Shown: piece by piece, positions 1 through 9,665 of the stretch | How positions within the stretch are numbered: position 1 is the first letter of the stretch | Layout: each line of letters opens with the position of its first letter | Origin: Terriglobales bacterium | Lineage (GTDB): Bacteria > Acidobacteriota > Terriglobia > Terriglobales > Acidobacteriaceae | Length of the DNA: 41,780 nt | NCBI GenBank assembly: GCA_035691485.1 | Contig: DASSIZ010000042.1 | Coordinates: 1-41,780, forward strand | Direction of reading: 5' to 3' | Notes under the pieces: model-generated | Told to the model about the DNA's origin: nothing | Seen by the model: the letters and a program-made list of their open reading frames with translations, nothing else | Database searches by the model: none | Made by a program: the position numbers and the translations under genes

Positions 1-666
1 GTCCTCCACGTGACGCTTGAAGCCGTTGTTATGAAAGACCGGATCGTTCATCTCCGTATCGACCCAGCCGGGCGCGACGCAATTGACGCGGATCTGGGGC
101 GCCAGTTCCGTGGCCAGTGACTTGGCAAAGCTGATCTGGCCCCCCTTGGAGGCGGCGTAGTTGGAATAACCGGCCTCGCCGCGCTGGCCCGCGGTCGAGC
201 TGACCACCACGATGGAGCCGCGCCCGCGCGCTTTCATGCAGGGAACGACCGCGCGACAACAGGTAAAGGTGCCGCGCAGGTTGGCATCGAGCACACGGTC
301 CCAAAGCTGTTCCGACATTTCCTCGACCGGCGCGCCTTCCCAGATGCCGGCATTGGCGACCAGAATATCTACCTGGCCGAAGTGTTCAAGCGCAGTGTCC
401 ACCAGGCGCTCGGCAACTTCGCAGCGGCTGATGTCGCCTTGCACGCAGACAGCTTCGATGCCCAGTTCGCGCGCGGCGCGTACCGCGAGGTCCGCCTCAC
501 GGTCATGCGTGAGGTAGTTCACAATCACGTGTGCGCCGGCTTCCGCGAGGCGCTCGACGGTGGCACGACCGATTCCGCGCGAGCCGCCGGTGACGATGGC
601 CACGCGGTCGCGCAACAGGTCTTTGGGGAGCCGGATGGCCTGATCCACTGCCTGGGTTTGTTCCAT
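1..666 (-). CDS. Short-chain dehydrogenase/reductase, FabG-like (C-terminus cut by window edge)
   Basis: NAD(P)-dependent SDR oxidoreductase, 222 residues visible and running off the left edge. The translation has the Rossmann motif TGGSRGIG at residues 26-33, the NAG motif (VANAG) in the middle, and the catalytic Ser followed by YAASK (Tyr-x3-Lys), so it is an active classical SDR. The ATG at 666 lies 11 bases after the metX stop on the same strand, so it is probably the third gene of the metY-metX operon. The substrate cannot be read from sequence: FabG-type 3-oxoacyl-ACP reductases and sugar or alcohol dehydrogenases share these motifs. The N-terminal about 15 residues before the Rossmann strand are a short variable leader. 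Confidence 0.9.
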   Translation of the reverse strand, partial: MEQTQAVDQAIRLPKDLLRDRVAIVTGGSRGIGRATVERLAEAGAHVIVNYLTHDREADLAVRAARELGIEAVCVQGDISRCEVAERLVDTALEHFGQVDILVANAGIWEGAPVEEMSEQLWDRVLDANLRGTFTCCRAVVPCMKARGRGSIVVVSSTAGQRGEAGYSNYAASKGGQISFAKSLATELAPQIRVNCVAPGWVDTEMNDPVFHNNGFKRHVED

Positions 667-677
667 TTGAACCTCTC

Positions 678-1802
678 CTAGTTAGCGGCGCGCGCCAGCC
701 GCGGGCCCGCGATCGGAACCGCTGGATGGGCCGGACGCCAGAGCGCGGCGGTGATGAACGGCGCGAGCTGGTCCATATCGGCCAGAAAGCCGTCATGGCC
801 ATGCGCCGACTTCAGCTCGGCATAGTCGCAGGCGTGTCCCGCCGAGCGAATACGCTGCGCCAGATCGCGAACGTCCTGCGGCGGAAACAGCCAGTCCGAC
901 GAGATTCCGACCAGCAGCGTGCGCGCGCGAATGCGCCGTAGCGCTTCGCGTTCCGAGTCGTAGCCGCGCGCCAGGTCGAAGGTGTCCATCGCTTTCGAGA
1001 GCACGATGTAGCTGTTGGCGTCGAAGCGCGCTATGAACTTGTCGCCCTGGTGATCCAGATAGCCGGCGACATCGAACCGGTCCGAATAGGAACGGTAGGG
1101 GTCTTCACCGTTGCGGTTGGGACGGCGCGCGAAGCGCTCGGCGAGCAATTCCGGCGACTTGTACGACAGCATGGCGATGCCGCGGGCAAGAGCAAGCCCC
1201 GCCTGGGGCCCCTCGCCGGGCGCGTATCGTCCGTCGCGGAACGAGGGATCCAACTGGATGGCGAGGCGCTGGAGATGGTTCAACGCCAAACCCATGGCCG
1301 AAAGCGGCGCTGCGCCGATGACGATGGAGCGCTCCACGCGCTGCGGAAAATCCACCGCCCACTGCAGGGCCTGCATGCCGCCGATCGATCCGCCCACCAC
1401 GGTGTGCAGGCGCTCGATGCCCAGCTGATCGAGGACGCGCGCCTGCGCGCGCACCATGTCGCGGATGCTGACCAGCGGGAAGTCCGGACCATAGGTGATG
1501 CCGGTCACAGGATTGAGTGAGGCCGGCCCGGTGGATCCGTAGCAGGAACCGACGAGGTTTGCGCCGATCACGCAGTAGCGCGAGGTGTCGAAGACGCCCG
1601 GGAACAGCTCGGGCCACCAGTCGGCCACGCGGGCCGAACCGGAGAGCGCGTGGCAGACCAGGATGGCATTGTCGCGGCGGCGGTTAAGTTCGCCGTAGAG
1701 CGCGTAACGCACCTCGGGGGAATGAAGTTCACCACCGGCTTCGAGGCGGAATGTTCCCTCGAGCCTGCAGTTCGCTTCGACGGTGGGTTCAATGGCAGCC
1801 AT
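678..1802 (-). CDS. metX: Homoserine O-acetyltransferase MetX
   Basis: Transfers an acetyl group from acetyl-CoA to homoserine, giving O-acetylhomoserine for methionine synthesis; cytoplasmic alpha/beta-hydrolase fold. 374 residues, the normal family length. The nucleophile elbow GGSIGG places Ser139 as nucleophile; Asp303 (SSDWLFPP) and His336 (GHDGFL) complete the triad. The start ATG is two bases after the metY stop (TAA-GC-ATG), so translation is probably coupled. Gene order metY-metX makes a self-contained module from homoserine to homocysteine by direct sulfhydrylation. Acyl donor specificity (acetyl versus succinyl) cannot be proved from sequence; acetyl is the family norm for this MetX type next to MetY. 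Confidence 0.95.
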   Translation of the reverse strand: MAAIEPTVEANCRLEGTFRLEAGGELHSPEVRYALYGELNRRRDNAILVCHALSGSARVADWWPELFPGVFDTSRYCVIGANLVGSCYGSTGPASLNPVTGITYGPDFPLVSIRDMVRAQARVLDQLGIERLHTVVGGSIGGMQALQWAVDFPQRVERSIVIGAAPLSAMGLALNHLQRLAIQLDPSFRDGRYAPGEGPQAGLALARGIAMLSYKSPELLAERFARRPNRNGEDPYRSYSDRFDVAGYLDHQGDKFIARFDANSYIVLSKAMDTFDLARGYDSEREALRRIRARTLLVGISSDWLFPPQDVRDLAQRIRSAGHACDYAELKSAHGHDGFLADMDQLAPFITAALWRPAHPAVPIAGPRLARAAN

Positions 1803-1804
1803 GC

Positions 1805-3241
<1,437 letters not shown>

Positions 3242-3247
3242 TCAATT

Positions 3248-3337
3248 TCAGCCGCTGGTTCGCGCCCACAGGCCACGAGGCATGCACATAATCATGGTGC
3301 ACATGGCCATGGTCGTGTTGTGGGCGACGTCGAACAT
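3248..3337 (-). CDS. Met/Cys-rich leader peptide of the metY operon
   Basis: A 29-codon ORF, ATG at 3337 to TGA at 3248-3250, between the promoter and the attenuator terminator. It has six Met codons (residues 1, 10, 12, 15, 17, 19) and two Cys codons (13, 18) packed in the middle, and ends in RGLWARTSG. No Shine-Dalgarno is visible, but the predicted transcription start is only 0-2 nt upstream, so it could be translated as a leaderless message. Codons 4-7 (3319-3326) are an exact 8-nt complement of 3263-3270, near the ORF's end. Stalling at the Met codons would free that strand to pair with the terminator. I know of no named family for this peptide; the role is inferred from layout. Confidence 0.75.
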   Translation of the reverse strand: MFDVAHNTTMAMCTMIMCMPRGLWARTSG

Positions 3338-3345
3338 GAAAAAAC

Positions 3346-3373
3346 AGTATACCCGTCGAAAATTTTCTGTCAA
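3346..3373 (-). promoter_or_regulatory. Sigma70-type promoter of the metY operon
   Basis: On the minus strand: -35 TTGACA at 3373-3368, 16-bp spacer, -10 TATACT at 3351-3346. The spacer contains the palindrome GAAAATTTTC. Transcription is predicted to start at about 3339-3337, on or next to the leader peptide ATG. Confidence 0.8.
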
Positions 3374-3431
3374 TACAGCGTCATGTGAGCTGCGTCACTC
3401 GCGGGAGTGAGTCAGCCATCGCGCTTTGTCC

Positions 3432-3566
3432 CTAGCCGCGGGGCGCAGGCCGCGCCGCATCGTCCGGATGCGCGGTGCGCGACTCGGCATAGGCCGCATA
3501 GAAGACCATGCCGCCCATGACCAGGAACACAGCCAAGGCGATCAGCGCCATGAACAGGATCGGCAT
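3432..3566 (-). CDS. Small single-span membrane protein (tentative)
   Basis: 44 residues from the ATG at 3566, beginning MPILFMALIAL and containing one hydrophobic helix (about residues 4-26), then a short charged tail ending RPAPRG. No known family. It lies 73 bases downstream of the glycosyltransferase on the same strand. An in-frame upstream start would overlap that gene and add a hydrophilic stretch with no support. Only a weak purine stretch (GGGG) lies about 15 nt upstream of the ATG, so the call rests mainly on the clean membrane helix. Confidence 0.4.
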   Translation of the reverse strand: MPILFMALIALAVFLVMGGMVFYAAYAESRTAHPDDAARPAPRG

Positions 3567-3639
3567 GAATATAGTTTGGACCCCTGCGGAACAGGGTTCC
3601 GTGACGGGAGTCACCGGCCGGAGTGATCTCTGCTTTCGC

Positions 3640-5529
3640 CTATTGGGAACGCGCCAAGAGCTCCCCTGCCAGCGAAGGTTGGCCGGCATAGAGGGGCTGG
3701 TTCACGTAGACCGCTTTCCCGCCGCTCTCAATCAGCAGCCAGGTATGTTCCTTGAGATTGCGTTCGAGGTATTGCGCAGCGGCTTTTCGCTGTTCCTGCG
3801 GAACCACCAGGAAGACGCGCACCGGCGAAAGCCAGTAGGCATGAAACGTGGTGTCGGTAAAAAAAATCTTGGGCGCGTCCGGATAATACGAACCTAATTC
3901 GAGGTTGTTGTACCTTCCGTCCCAAATCAGCAACTGGCGATGCGTGTAAAAAGATACGCTGGAGGCAGGATCAAATTCTCCGCATACGAAAATCTGGTCG
4001 CCGGTGCGGAGGTGTTGCAAGATCGCTTCCGCCATGAACCGCGACGACATATGCGGCTCGAAAACTCCGTAGGCAAGGTTGGCCGCGAAGACGAACACGC
4101 CCATGGTGACGCCGAGCACCAGCGTGCCGGCCATGATGCGACGGGTTCGGCCGATGAGCCAGGTAGCTCCAAATCCAACCGAGAAACAGGCGGCAGCGAT
4201 CAAGGCGGGCGTGCGCAGGTCGGCGAAGGCCTGCGGCGTCAGGTCGAACAGGTGTCCCATGCTGAGGCGGTAGAAATCGTTGGGATGGGTCTTCAGCAGG
4301 GTAGAGATATCGCCGGTGGCGCGAACGCGAGAGGCTTGCCACACCGCCCACGCCAGAACTCCCCCGAGCGCGACTCCGATGATGGCAAGGACACCCTGCA
4401 GGCGCGGAAGCCATTTGTCGGGGCGCTCTTCAGCGCGGGCAATGCCGAGCCCAATCAGAATGGCAACCGCCGGCCAACCGCCGAACGAGTAGTACTCCAT
4501 GCGGGAACCGACCACGAGCGAGAAAAACCCGAACACAACCGCAAACCAGGCGAACAGCAACAGCCGCGCTTGGGCTTCCACGCTGGTCTGCTTGAACCAG
4601 GTGCGCACGGATGGAATTTGCTTGATCGCGAGCGGCAGGAATACGCTCCAGGGAAAGAACCAGGCCAGGTGGGCCGCCCACCAGATGGGCAGCGGTGTGG
4701 CGTCGTAGTCGGGAGGCCAACGCGTTCCTATAGCACGCTTGAAGTGCTCATTGATGAAGTACGACCATAGGAAACCGGGGGCGCGCAATTCGGCGATCAA
4801 GTGCCATGGAACGGCAATGACAAGGAAAATCAGCGTGCTGGAAAAAGGACGGAGCTCGCGCCAGCGCTTCCATCCGCGCGTCAAAATCAGGAACCCGAGG
4901 ATGGTTGCCACGGGAAACACAACGCCGATCAAACCGCGGGTGAGGACGGCGCAAGCGGTGAGAACGGCGACGCTGTAGGCCGCGAATCGTGAAGGCAGCG
5001 ATCCCGTCCAACCACGCAGGAAAACATAAAATATGGCGGTGAATTCCAGCGCATAGATGGCTTCCGGGATCATGATGCGGGTGAACATGAACATGCCCAC
5101 GCTGGTGGCAGTCACCAGGCCGGCGTAGAGTCCGGCTCGTTCACCAAAGAAGCGGCGCGCAAATTCGAAGGCCATGAGCGTGAGGCCGATCATCGCCAGT
5201 GCTACGGGAAGGCGAGTGGCGAACTCGGTCTGGCCGAAGATTTTGTAGTCGAGCGCGACCATCCAGTAGTGGATCGGCGCCTTCTGCAGGTAGCGCACGC
5301 CGTTGAGGAACATGACGACGTAGTCGCCGCGCTGGAGCATTTCGCGCGAGACGAGCGCGTGGGAAGCGTCGGCGTCGTCGAGCAGCGCCGGATGCGAGGC
5401 CGTGCCCAGGTACACCGCAGCCGAGAGCAGCAGCAGGAACCACGGAGCCCAGCGTCGCGCTGTCGAGTGGGTAGAAGCTGGTTCCGGTTCGGCGAGGGTG
5501 GTTTCAGTTGTCGAAGACAGGGTAGCCAT
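3640..5529 (-). CDS. GT39-family membrane glycosyltransferase (ArnT/PMT-like)
   Basis: Integral membrane glycosyltransferase, 629 residues with about 12 hydrophobic segments. After a hydrophilic N-terminus and the first membrane span comes the first-loop acidic motif DDADASHALVSREM (residues 51-64), followed by GVRYLQKAPIHYW (77-89). This matches the 'Asp-acidic ... Y..KPP..YW' signature of ArnT/dolichyl-phosphate mannosyltransferase-like enzymes, which use polyprenyl-phosphate sugars. The C-terminal third is a soluble domain, as in ArnT. Donor and acceptor (lipid A, cell-wall glycan or protein) are not predictable. It appears to stand alone, with a tiny membrane protein downstream and ribBA upstream. 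Confidence 0.85.
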   Translation of the reverse strand: MATLSSTTETTLAEPEPASTHSTARRWAPWFLLLLSAAVYLGTASHPALLDDADASHALVSREMLQRGDYVVMFLNGVRYLQKAPIHYWMVALDYKIFGQTEFATRLPVALAMIGLTLMAFEFARRFFGERAGLYAGLVTATSVGMFMFTRIMIPEAIYALEFTAIFYVFLRGWTGSLPSRFAAYSVAVLTACAVLTRGLIGVVFPVATILGFLILTRGWKRWRELRPFSSTLIFLVIAVPWHLIAELRAPGFLWSYFINEHFKRAIGTRWPPDYDATPLPIWWAAHLAWFFPWSVFLPLAIKQIPSVRTWFKQTSVEAQARLLLFAWFAVVFGFFSLVVGSRMEYYSFGGWPAVAILIGLGIARAEERPDKWLPRLQGVLAIIGVALGGVLAWAVWQASRVRATGDISTLLKTHPNDFYRLSMGHLFDLTPQAFADLRTPALIAAACFSVGFGATWLIGRTRRIMAGTLVLGVTMGVFVFAANLAYGVFEPHMSSRFMAEAILQHLRTGDQIFVCGEFDPASSVSFYTHRQLLIWDGRYNNLELGSYYPDAPKIFFTDTTFHAYWLSPVRVFLVVPQEQRKAAAQYLERNLKEHTWLLIESGGKAVYVNQPLYAGQPSLAGELLARSQ

Positions 5530-5659
5530 CGCAGGTCAGAGTGAAATCATAACAGGTTGCCGATCTGCGGAACGTCATCCGCACTCGATGCGGCGTTGAA
5601 AATTCGCGACGCGGCCAGGCCGGGATGCGGCACTTCCGACCGTGACAGCAATCCTTCCT

Positions 5660-6826
5660 TCAGGGCGCGCTCACGGCATTCGGCGATGGAATGGCCACCT
5701 GCTCGACAATTTCGACGCCGAAACCTTCCAGCGCCACAACCTTGCGAGGATGATTGGTGAGCAGGCGAATGCGACGAAGATTGAGGTCGGAAAGTACCTG
5801 GGCCCCGATTCCGATTTCGCGCTGCGTCTTGCGCTCGCTTTCGGGCAAAGCCGGAAGGCGATGTTCGCGATGGAAGGTGAGCACCGGCTTGTCGCCAAGC
5901 TTTTCGCGGGTGAATCCCTTCGACCCGTGGTGCAGATAGATGATCGCTCCCAGGCCTTCTTCGGCGATCCGCTGCATGGATCCTTCAATCACGTTATGGC
6001 AGCCGCACCAGGTGGCGCCGAAAACGTCGCCCAGCAGGCAGTGCGAGTGCATGCGGACGAGCACCGGGCCGGCGGCATGTTCGACGTCGCCGCGCAGCAG
6101 CGCGATGTGCGATTCGCCGCCATCCACCTCGCTTTCGTAGGCGATCATGCGGAACTCCCCAAACCGGGTGGGCACGACCGACTCACCGACGCGCTGCACG
6201 TAGCGCTCATGCTGCATGCGGTAGCGAATGAGTTCGGCGACCGTGAGCATCTTGAGATGATGTTGCGCGCAGAACCTCACCAGGTCGGGAACGCGCGACA
6301 TCGTGCCATCTTCGTTCATGATTTCGCAGATCACGCCGGCAGGCACCATGCCGGCCAAGCGAGCCAGATCCACCGATGCTTCGGTTTGGCCGGCGCGCAC
6401 CAGCACCCCGCCGTGGCGGGCGCGCAGCGGGAACACGTGTCCGGGGCGAGCAAGATCAGCGGGACGGGCGGCAGGATCGATGGCGACGTGAATGGTACGA
6501 GCGCGGTCGTACGCGGAGATTCCGGTGGTCACCCCGTTGCGGGCGTCAATGGCTTCGCAGAACGCGGTGCCGAATTGCGAGGTGTTTTCCGTGGTCATGG
6601 GGCCGATACGCAAGTGGTCGAGGCGTTCCTCGGTGAGGGCCAGGCAGACGAGTCCGCGCCCGTACTTGGCCATGAAGTTAATCGCTTCCGGCGTAATCTT
6701 CTCGGCGGCGAGGGTAAGGTCGCCCTCATTTTCGCGATCTTCGTCATCCACCACGACCACCATGCGCCCGGCGCGAATTTCGTCGAGGGCAGTGGGAACG
6801 TCGGTGAATGGTGATGCGGGGGTCAT
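5660..6826 (-). CDS. ribBA: RibBA-type protein: DHBP synthase with divergent GTP cyclohydrolase II domain
   Basis: N-terminal RibB domain makes 3,4-dihydroxy-2-butanone 4-phosphate from ribulose 5-phosphate: [10 protein letters not shown] (about residues 27-36) and GHVFPLRA with GQTEASVDL are all canonical. The C-terminal RibA (GTP cyclohydrolase II) domain keeps the three zinc cysteines ([14 protein letters not shown]) and the closing RLLTNHP motif. The usual RQEGRGIGL loop is replaced by HHGSKGFTR, however, and the Asp of the 'DxR' pair reads Thr (TQR). The start is chosen at ATG 6826 (388 residues), which gives normal family length; an in-frame start at 6952 adds a proline-rich stretch overlapping the gene upstream. 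The start has no convincing Shine-Dalgarno. Confidence 0.88.
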   Translation of the reverse strand: MTPASPFTDVPTALDEIRAGRMVVVVDDEDRENEGDLTLAAEKITPEAINFMAKYGRGLVCLALTEERLDHLRIGPMTTENTSQFGTAFCEAIDARNGVTTGISAYDRARTIHVAIDPAARPADLARPGHVFPLRARHGGVLVRAGQTEASVDLARLAGMVPAGVICEIMNEDGTMSRVPDLVRFCAQHHLKMLTVAELIRYRMQHERYVQRVGESVVPTRFGEFRMIAYESEVDGGESHIALLRGDVEHAAGPVLVRMHSHCLLGDVFGATWCGCHNVIEGSMQRIAEEGLGAIIYLHHGSKGFTREKLGDKPVLTFHREHRLPALPESERKTQREIGIGAQVLSDLNLRRIRLLTNHPRKVVALEGFGVEIVEQVAIPSPNAVSAP

Positions 6827-6858
6827 TGGTGGAATTCTACAAGGAGGGACGGGGGAAG

Positions 6859-6886
6859 AGCTATCAGCTGTCGGCTGTGGCTCTCG
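6859..6886. repeat. Heptad array upstream of ribBA
   Basis: Four degenerate 7-bp units, beginning AGCTATC and AGCTGTC, in the gap between the DUF4126 gene and ribBA. Confidence 0.55.
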
Positions 6887-6923
6887 GGGTGAGGACAGCG
6901 TATCCGGCAATCCGGAAGGAGAT

Positions 6924-7523
6924 TCATCCGGCCACGGCACGTTCGGCGCCACGGAAGAGGCGGCGCATGGCGCGGATGACCAGGCGAATCATGAATGCGA
7001 TGCCGAGGAGAAAGACTACTACGATTGCCCCGGCAAGCATCGGATGCCGGGTCGCGAACCAAGTGAGACCGATGGCAACGACGTCTTCACTGACGCTGAG
7101 CGCCATGTTGGAGAAGGGCTCCGGCGAGGGTGTTACAGCAGCACGGGCAGCGGTTTTTCCGCCATGAGCGGCCAGGGCAATGGCGCCTCCGGCGGCAGCG
7201 CTGAGGGCCTGCGCCACCGGCGGAAGATTGGCGGCGGCGCCGTATGCGAGCAAGGCGGCGACGGGAACACGAACAAATGTGTGCAGGGCGTTCCAGATCA
7301 AATCGAAGGCGGGAATTTTGTCGGCGAAGAACTCAATCACGAACATCACGCCGCAAATCACAATGACGGGCCAGCTTTCGACCAGATGCAGCGACGGCGG
7401 CAGAGCCAGGACCTGGGCACGGGCGAGCAGGCCCAGCGTCGCGATCGTGGCATACACGTTCAGGCCGGCGGCAAAGCTGGTGGCCGCGATCAGCGCGGCG
7501 AGTTGGTCATAAGAAATAGGCAT
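6924..7523 (-). CDS. DUF4126 family membrane protein
   Basis: 199-residue hydrophobic protein with about four or five membrane segments. The family-typical segments [17 protein letters not shown] near the N-terminus and [16 protein letters not shown] in the middle identify DUF4126; a glycine-rich loop and a basic C-terminus ([16 protein letters not shown]) follow. Function is unknown for the family. Same strand as ribBA, 97 bases upstream of it, so possibly co-transcribed. Confidence 0.8.
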   Translation of the reverse strand: MPISYDQLAALIAATSFAAGLNVYATIATLGLLARAQVLALPPSLHLVESWPVIVICGVMFVIEFFADKIPAFDLIWNALHTFVRVPVAALLAYGAAANLPPVAQALSAAAGGAIALAAHGGKTAARAAVTPSPEPFSNMALSVSEDVVAIGLTWFATRHPMLAGAIVVVFLLGIAFMIRLVIRAMRRLFRGAERAVAG

Positions 7524-7611
7524 CGCGGTGCGCGATTGTTTGGATGACCGGACTAGCCCGGGCGGCTATTGCCAACCCTCAAGTTGCCACTCGGCGATGC
7601 GAAATCGGAAA

Positions 7612-7637
7612 GGAAAAAGGCCGCCGTTAGGGCGGCC
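7612..7637 (-). terminator. Intrinsic terminator of the 7660-7887 gene
   Basis: On the minus strand GGCCGCC (7637-7631) pairs exactly with GGCGGCC (7625-7619), followed by a run of five U. It lies 22 bases past the stop codon of the small gene. Confidence 0.85.
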
Positions 7638-7659
7638 CAGATCCGGTCCGTCCAACCCG

Positions 7660-7887
7660 TTAGAGGGTGGACTCGATTTCGAAACCCCAAGCTTCCAGGA
7701 GGGGCTCGGGAATGTACTTGGAGTTCTTATTCCGGCGCGCCCACTCGCGCAGACGGGTGGAGCGCAGGTACTGATCGGGGGAGAGTTTGAACTCGCGCAC
7801 GACCTGCTCGAACTCGGTGACGGTCGGGGTAATCGGCCCGATCGGCTCGGGCTTGCCCCAGTTCGGATTTCCACGTCGCTTCGCCAT
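7660..7887 (-). CDS. Conserved small hypothetical protein, 75 aa
   Basis: Hydrophilic 75-residue protein starting MAKRRGNPNWGKPEPIGP and ending LLEAWGFEIESTL, with a basic middle (LREWARRNKNSKY). No signal peptide or membrane helix. It resembles short uncharacterised proteins common in Acidobacteria (recollection, not a search). It has its own likely promoter (8049-8077) and a strong terminator, so it is an independent transcription unit. The repeated basic motifs could bind nucleic acid, but nothing proves it. Confidence 0.8.
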   Translation of the reverse strand: MAKRRGNPNWGKPEPIGPITPTVTEFEQVVREFKLSPDQYLRSTRLREWARRNKNSKYIPEPLLEAWGFEIESTL

Positions 7888-8048
7888 GATGAGATCTGAC
7901 CTGCCTTAAGAAGGTTATTTATGTCCTAGATTTTTAAGGGCCAATTGATTGGATTCCAAATTCCGGCCGAAGGATTCACTTGAAACGCGCCGGGTTGCCC
8001 CACGGCTTACCGCTACGGCACGTTCCAAAACTGCTGCCAAAACCGACG

Positions 8049-8077
8049 ATTCTAAGCACTTTTCCCGGCGGCGGCAA
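8049..8077 (-). promoter_or_regulatory. Possible promoter of the 75-aa hypothetical gene
   Basis: Minus strand: TTGCCG at 8077-8072, 17-bp spacer, TAGAAT at 8054-8049. The 5' untranslated leader would be about 155 nt. Confidence 0.4.
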
Positions 8078-8296
8078 GTAAAAAGTCGCCAGTTTTAGGA
8101 TTATTTGACGAAAGGCAATAGAATCAGCCACTTACATCATCCGATCATGCGCCGGCAGGATCAGGCAACTGAATGAAAACAAGACAGTTGCGCTCTAGGC
8201 ACCGATTGAGCTTTGAAACCCGGATTTGTGCCGGGTTACCCCTTTGAAAGTCCAGTGGAGGTTTCTACCAAGTTCAGCACCAAGATCGAGGATCCG

Positions 8297-8352
8297 TGTC
8301 CGGGGCCGGACTTGACCGGCACGAGCCGTTCGGCTCTCGGGACTCTAAGTCC
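8297..8352 (-). pseudogene. tRNA-Leu 3' fragment (UAG-like), possible attachment site
   Basis: Minus strand: half of an anticodon arm with loop CTTAGAG (anticodon UAG), a perfect long variable arm (GAGCC/GGCTC), the T-arm and the 3' acceptor strand ending CCCGGACA. The 5' half is missing and the T-loop has lost one base, so it cannot work as a tRNA. Its last 28 bases match the 3' end of the intact tRNA-Leu at 10851-10939, in the same orientation, at all but two positions. A break at the anticodon arm is typical of tyrosine-recombinase attachment sites. Confidence 0.65.
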
Positions 8353-8510
8353 AACCCATTCTTTTTCCAAGTTGTGCGTTTCGCGTGTTTACAAGGAGTT
8401 GCGCACTGCGCAAGTAACAAAATAGAAGCAAATCTCGGTGTTAGGAATCTATTGAGGTCCGTGGCGCGCCGGTTCGTCTGCCGTATGCTCGCCCTCTAAG
8501 GAAGGTTCTT

Positions 8511-8684
8511 GTGGCATACGACAAAAAAAACATCGCTGAACTTGAAGAAATAGCAACAAACCTCCACGCTCAGATCGCTCTCCACCCCGAAAGCAAGTCG
8601 TCACGTCTACAACTGAAGGAGTGCGAGAGGTGGATCGAAATGCGCCGGACCCGGCTTGGCGTGACGCTCCGTGCGCTGTTCTGA
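8511..8684 (+). CDS. Small hypothetical protein, 57 aa
   Basis: GTG start at 8511 with AAGGAAGG six bases upstream, a good Shine-Dalgarno. The 57-residue product is charged and probably helical: acidic and Ala/Asn-rich at first (AELEEIATNLHAQI), then ECERWIEMRRTRLG and a hydrophobic end. No known family. It lies in the accessory stretch between the tRNA-Leu fragment and the intact tRNA-Leu. The A/T-rich first codons (AAA AAA AAC) differ from the GC-rich codon use of the flanking regions, consistent with imported DNA. Confidence 0.5.
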   Translation: MAYDKKNIAELEEIATNLHAQIALHPESKSSRLQLKECERWIEMRRTRLGVTLRALF

Positions 8685-8783
8685 GGCACTTGCCAGTGCT
8701 TCAGAACGTGACGCTTTGCCGTTTTCGCCCTTCCCGCCCGTGCTCCGACCTGCCCGCCGCTCTTTCTCCGTCAGCATTCTCCA

Positions 8784-9098
8784 TCAGCGTCCGCGAAATT
8801 GCCGTCGCGTTCGGAGTGCGAAAAATAAATATCCAATGGGAAACAAGGTAAGACCAAGAGCAGCATTGACGAAATCAAGATAATGACCAACCCTGTTCTC
8901 AAGTCCCCACTGCATGGCAGAAAACAGGTGAAGCGCCTCGGAGACGTGAGTAAGAACCACAAGGACCAGACACCCTGAGCCGAGTAACTGAAGCAAAGAG
9001 CACGCAGTCTTTCCTCTAAGAAACAAAACCAACGCACCGGCAAACAACATGCAGGCTGGCACCAGCGCGGCTAGTGGCTTAAGTATCGTGACATTCAT
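8784..9098 (-). CDS. Small membrane protein, three predicted helices
   Basis: 104 residues from ATG 9098. Hydrophobic segments lie at about 6-28, 37-58 and 72-95, and the C-terminus is basic (RTRRQFRGR), suggesting a cytoplasmic tail. No recognised domain. Codon use is less GC-rich than in the flanking housekeeping genes. It lies in the accessory stretch, with no same-strand neighbour close by. Confidence 0.6.
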   Translation of the reverse strand: MNVTILKPLAALVPACMLFAGALVLFLRGKTACSLLQLLGSGCLVLVVLTHVSEALHLFSAMQWGLENRVGHYLDFVNAALGLTLFPIGYLFFALRTRRQFRGR

Positions 9099-9665
9099 GG
9101 CGTGCCATCCGTGCCCCTGGAATTCATTCTAGTCACCGGCTTCGTGGTAAGCGAGTCTGCGCGGCTGCAGTTCCGGCACAGCATGGCGATACTATTTCAC
9201 CGCAGTTTGAATGCTTGCCCCGAATGGAGGGAAAGGGCCGCTTGCGCCCGGATTTTATTGCGTCGAACCTATATTTCTTCGAGGCGAAGTTCACCCTATT
9301 AGAACTGAGGAGGGTCGCTGGACCGTGTTCTGGCTACTCCTTCGCGGGAAGGCGGTGAAAAGGGCTCTAGAGTCTCGGCGCCGCCACCCCTTAGCGGGGG
9401 CGGTGAAAAGGGCTCTAGAGTCTCGGCGCCGCCACCGTTTAACCTCACCGTCTTCCACACCATTGGGAACGGAATCAAAAGGCCGCTTGCACTGTTCACA
9501 TTGAATCGGTTTCTGTTTCCCCCCTGTCGCTTTGGCTACGGTAGGCGAGGTAGCCGTTCTGGTTACTTCACCCGGGCAATTGTCAAACGCAAACGGGCAG
9601 TCCAATCTGGGGCAGCGCTTCTGCCTTCACTGCCCTGTTGGGGTGACAAAAACTGTTGGTGACTT
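9099..9665. other. Repeat-bearing stretch without a convincing gene
   Basis: About 570 bases. It contains two copies of a 37-bp repeat (next entry). Both strands have short open frames with CxxC pairs (minus CEQCKRPF near 9500; plus CLHC near 9630) that could be debris of a zinc-ribbon gene. Neither frame has a clear ribosome site or a plausible end, because the minus-strand frame runs through both repeat copies. Confidence 0.5.
9352..9436. repeat. 37-bp direct repeat, two copies, 48-bp period
   Basis: Copies at 9352-9388 and 9400-9436 are identical. Each begins GCGGTGAAAAGGGCTCTAGA and contains the palindromes CTCTAGAG and CGGCGCCG; the 11 bases between copies include GCGGG. This looks like a dispersed extragenic palindrome present as a doublet, but only two copies are visible here. 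Confidence 0.8.

Larger units (their letters stand above)
7888..8510. other. Gene-poor stretch between two transcription units
   Basis: About 620 bases with no convincing gene. It holds a probable promoter for the small gene to its left (8049-8077), a 7-bp inverted repeat (AACCCGG at 8217-8223, CCGGGTT at 8231-8237) without a U-run, and the tRNA-Leu fragment at 8297-8352. I see nothing else in it. Confidence 0.5.

Noticed and set aside
8217-8237. Hairpin as terminator or small RNA
   Set aside because: Seven-base stem with no U-run and no promoter I could pair with it.
9352-9436. CRISPR array
   Set aside because: Only two repeats, 11-bp spacing and no cas genes; the unit is palindrome-rich and looks like a REP doublet.
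9291-9605. Minus-strand frame of 104 codons with CxxC pairs
   Set aside because: It runs straight through both 37-bp repeat copies, giving a duplicated Arg-rich tail, lacks a ribosome site, and has a competing plus-strand frame with its own CxxC. It may be gene debris but is not supported as a gene.
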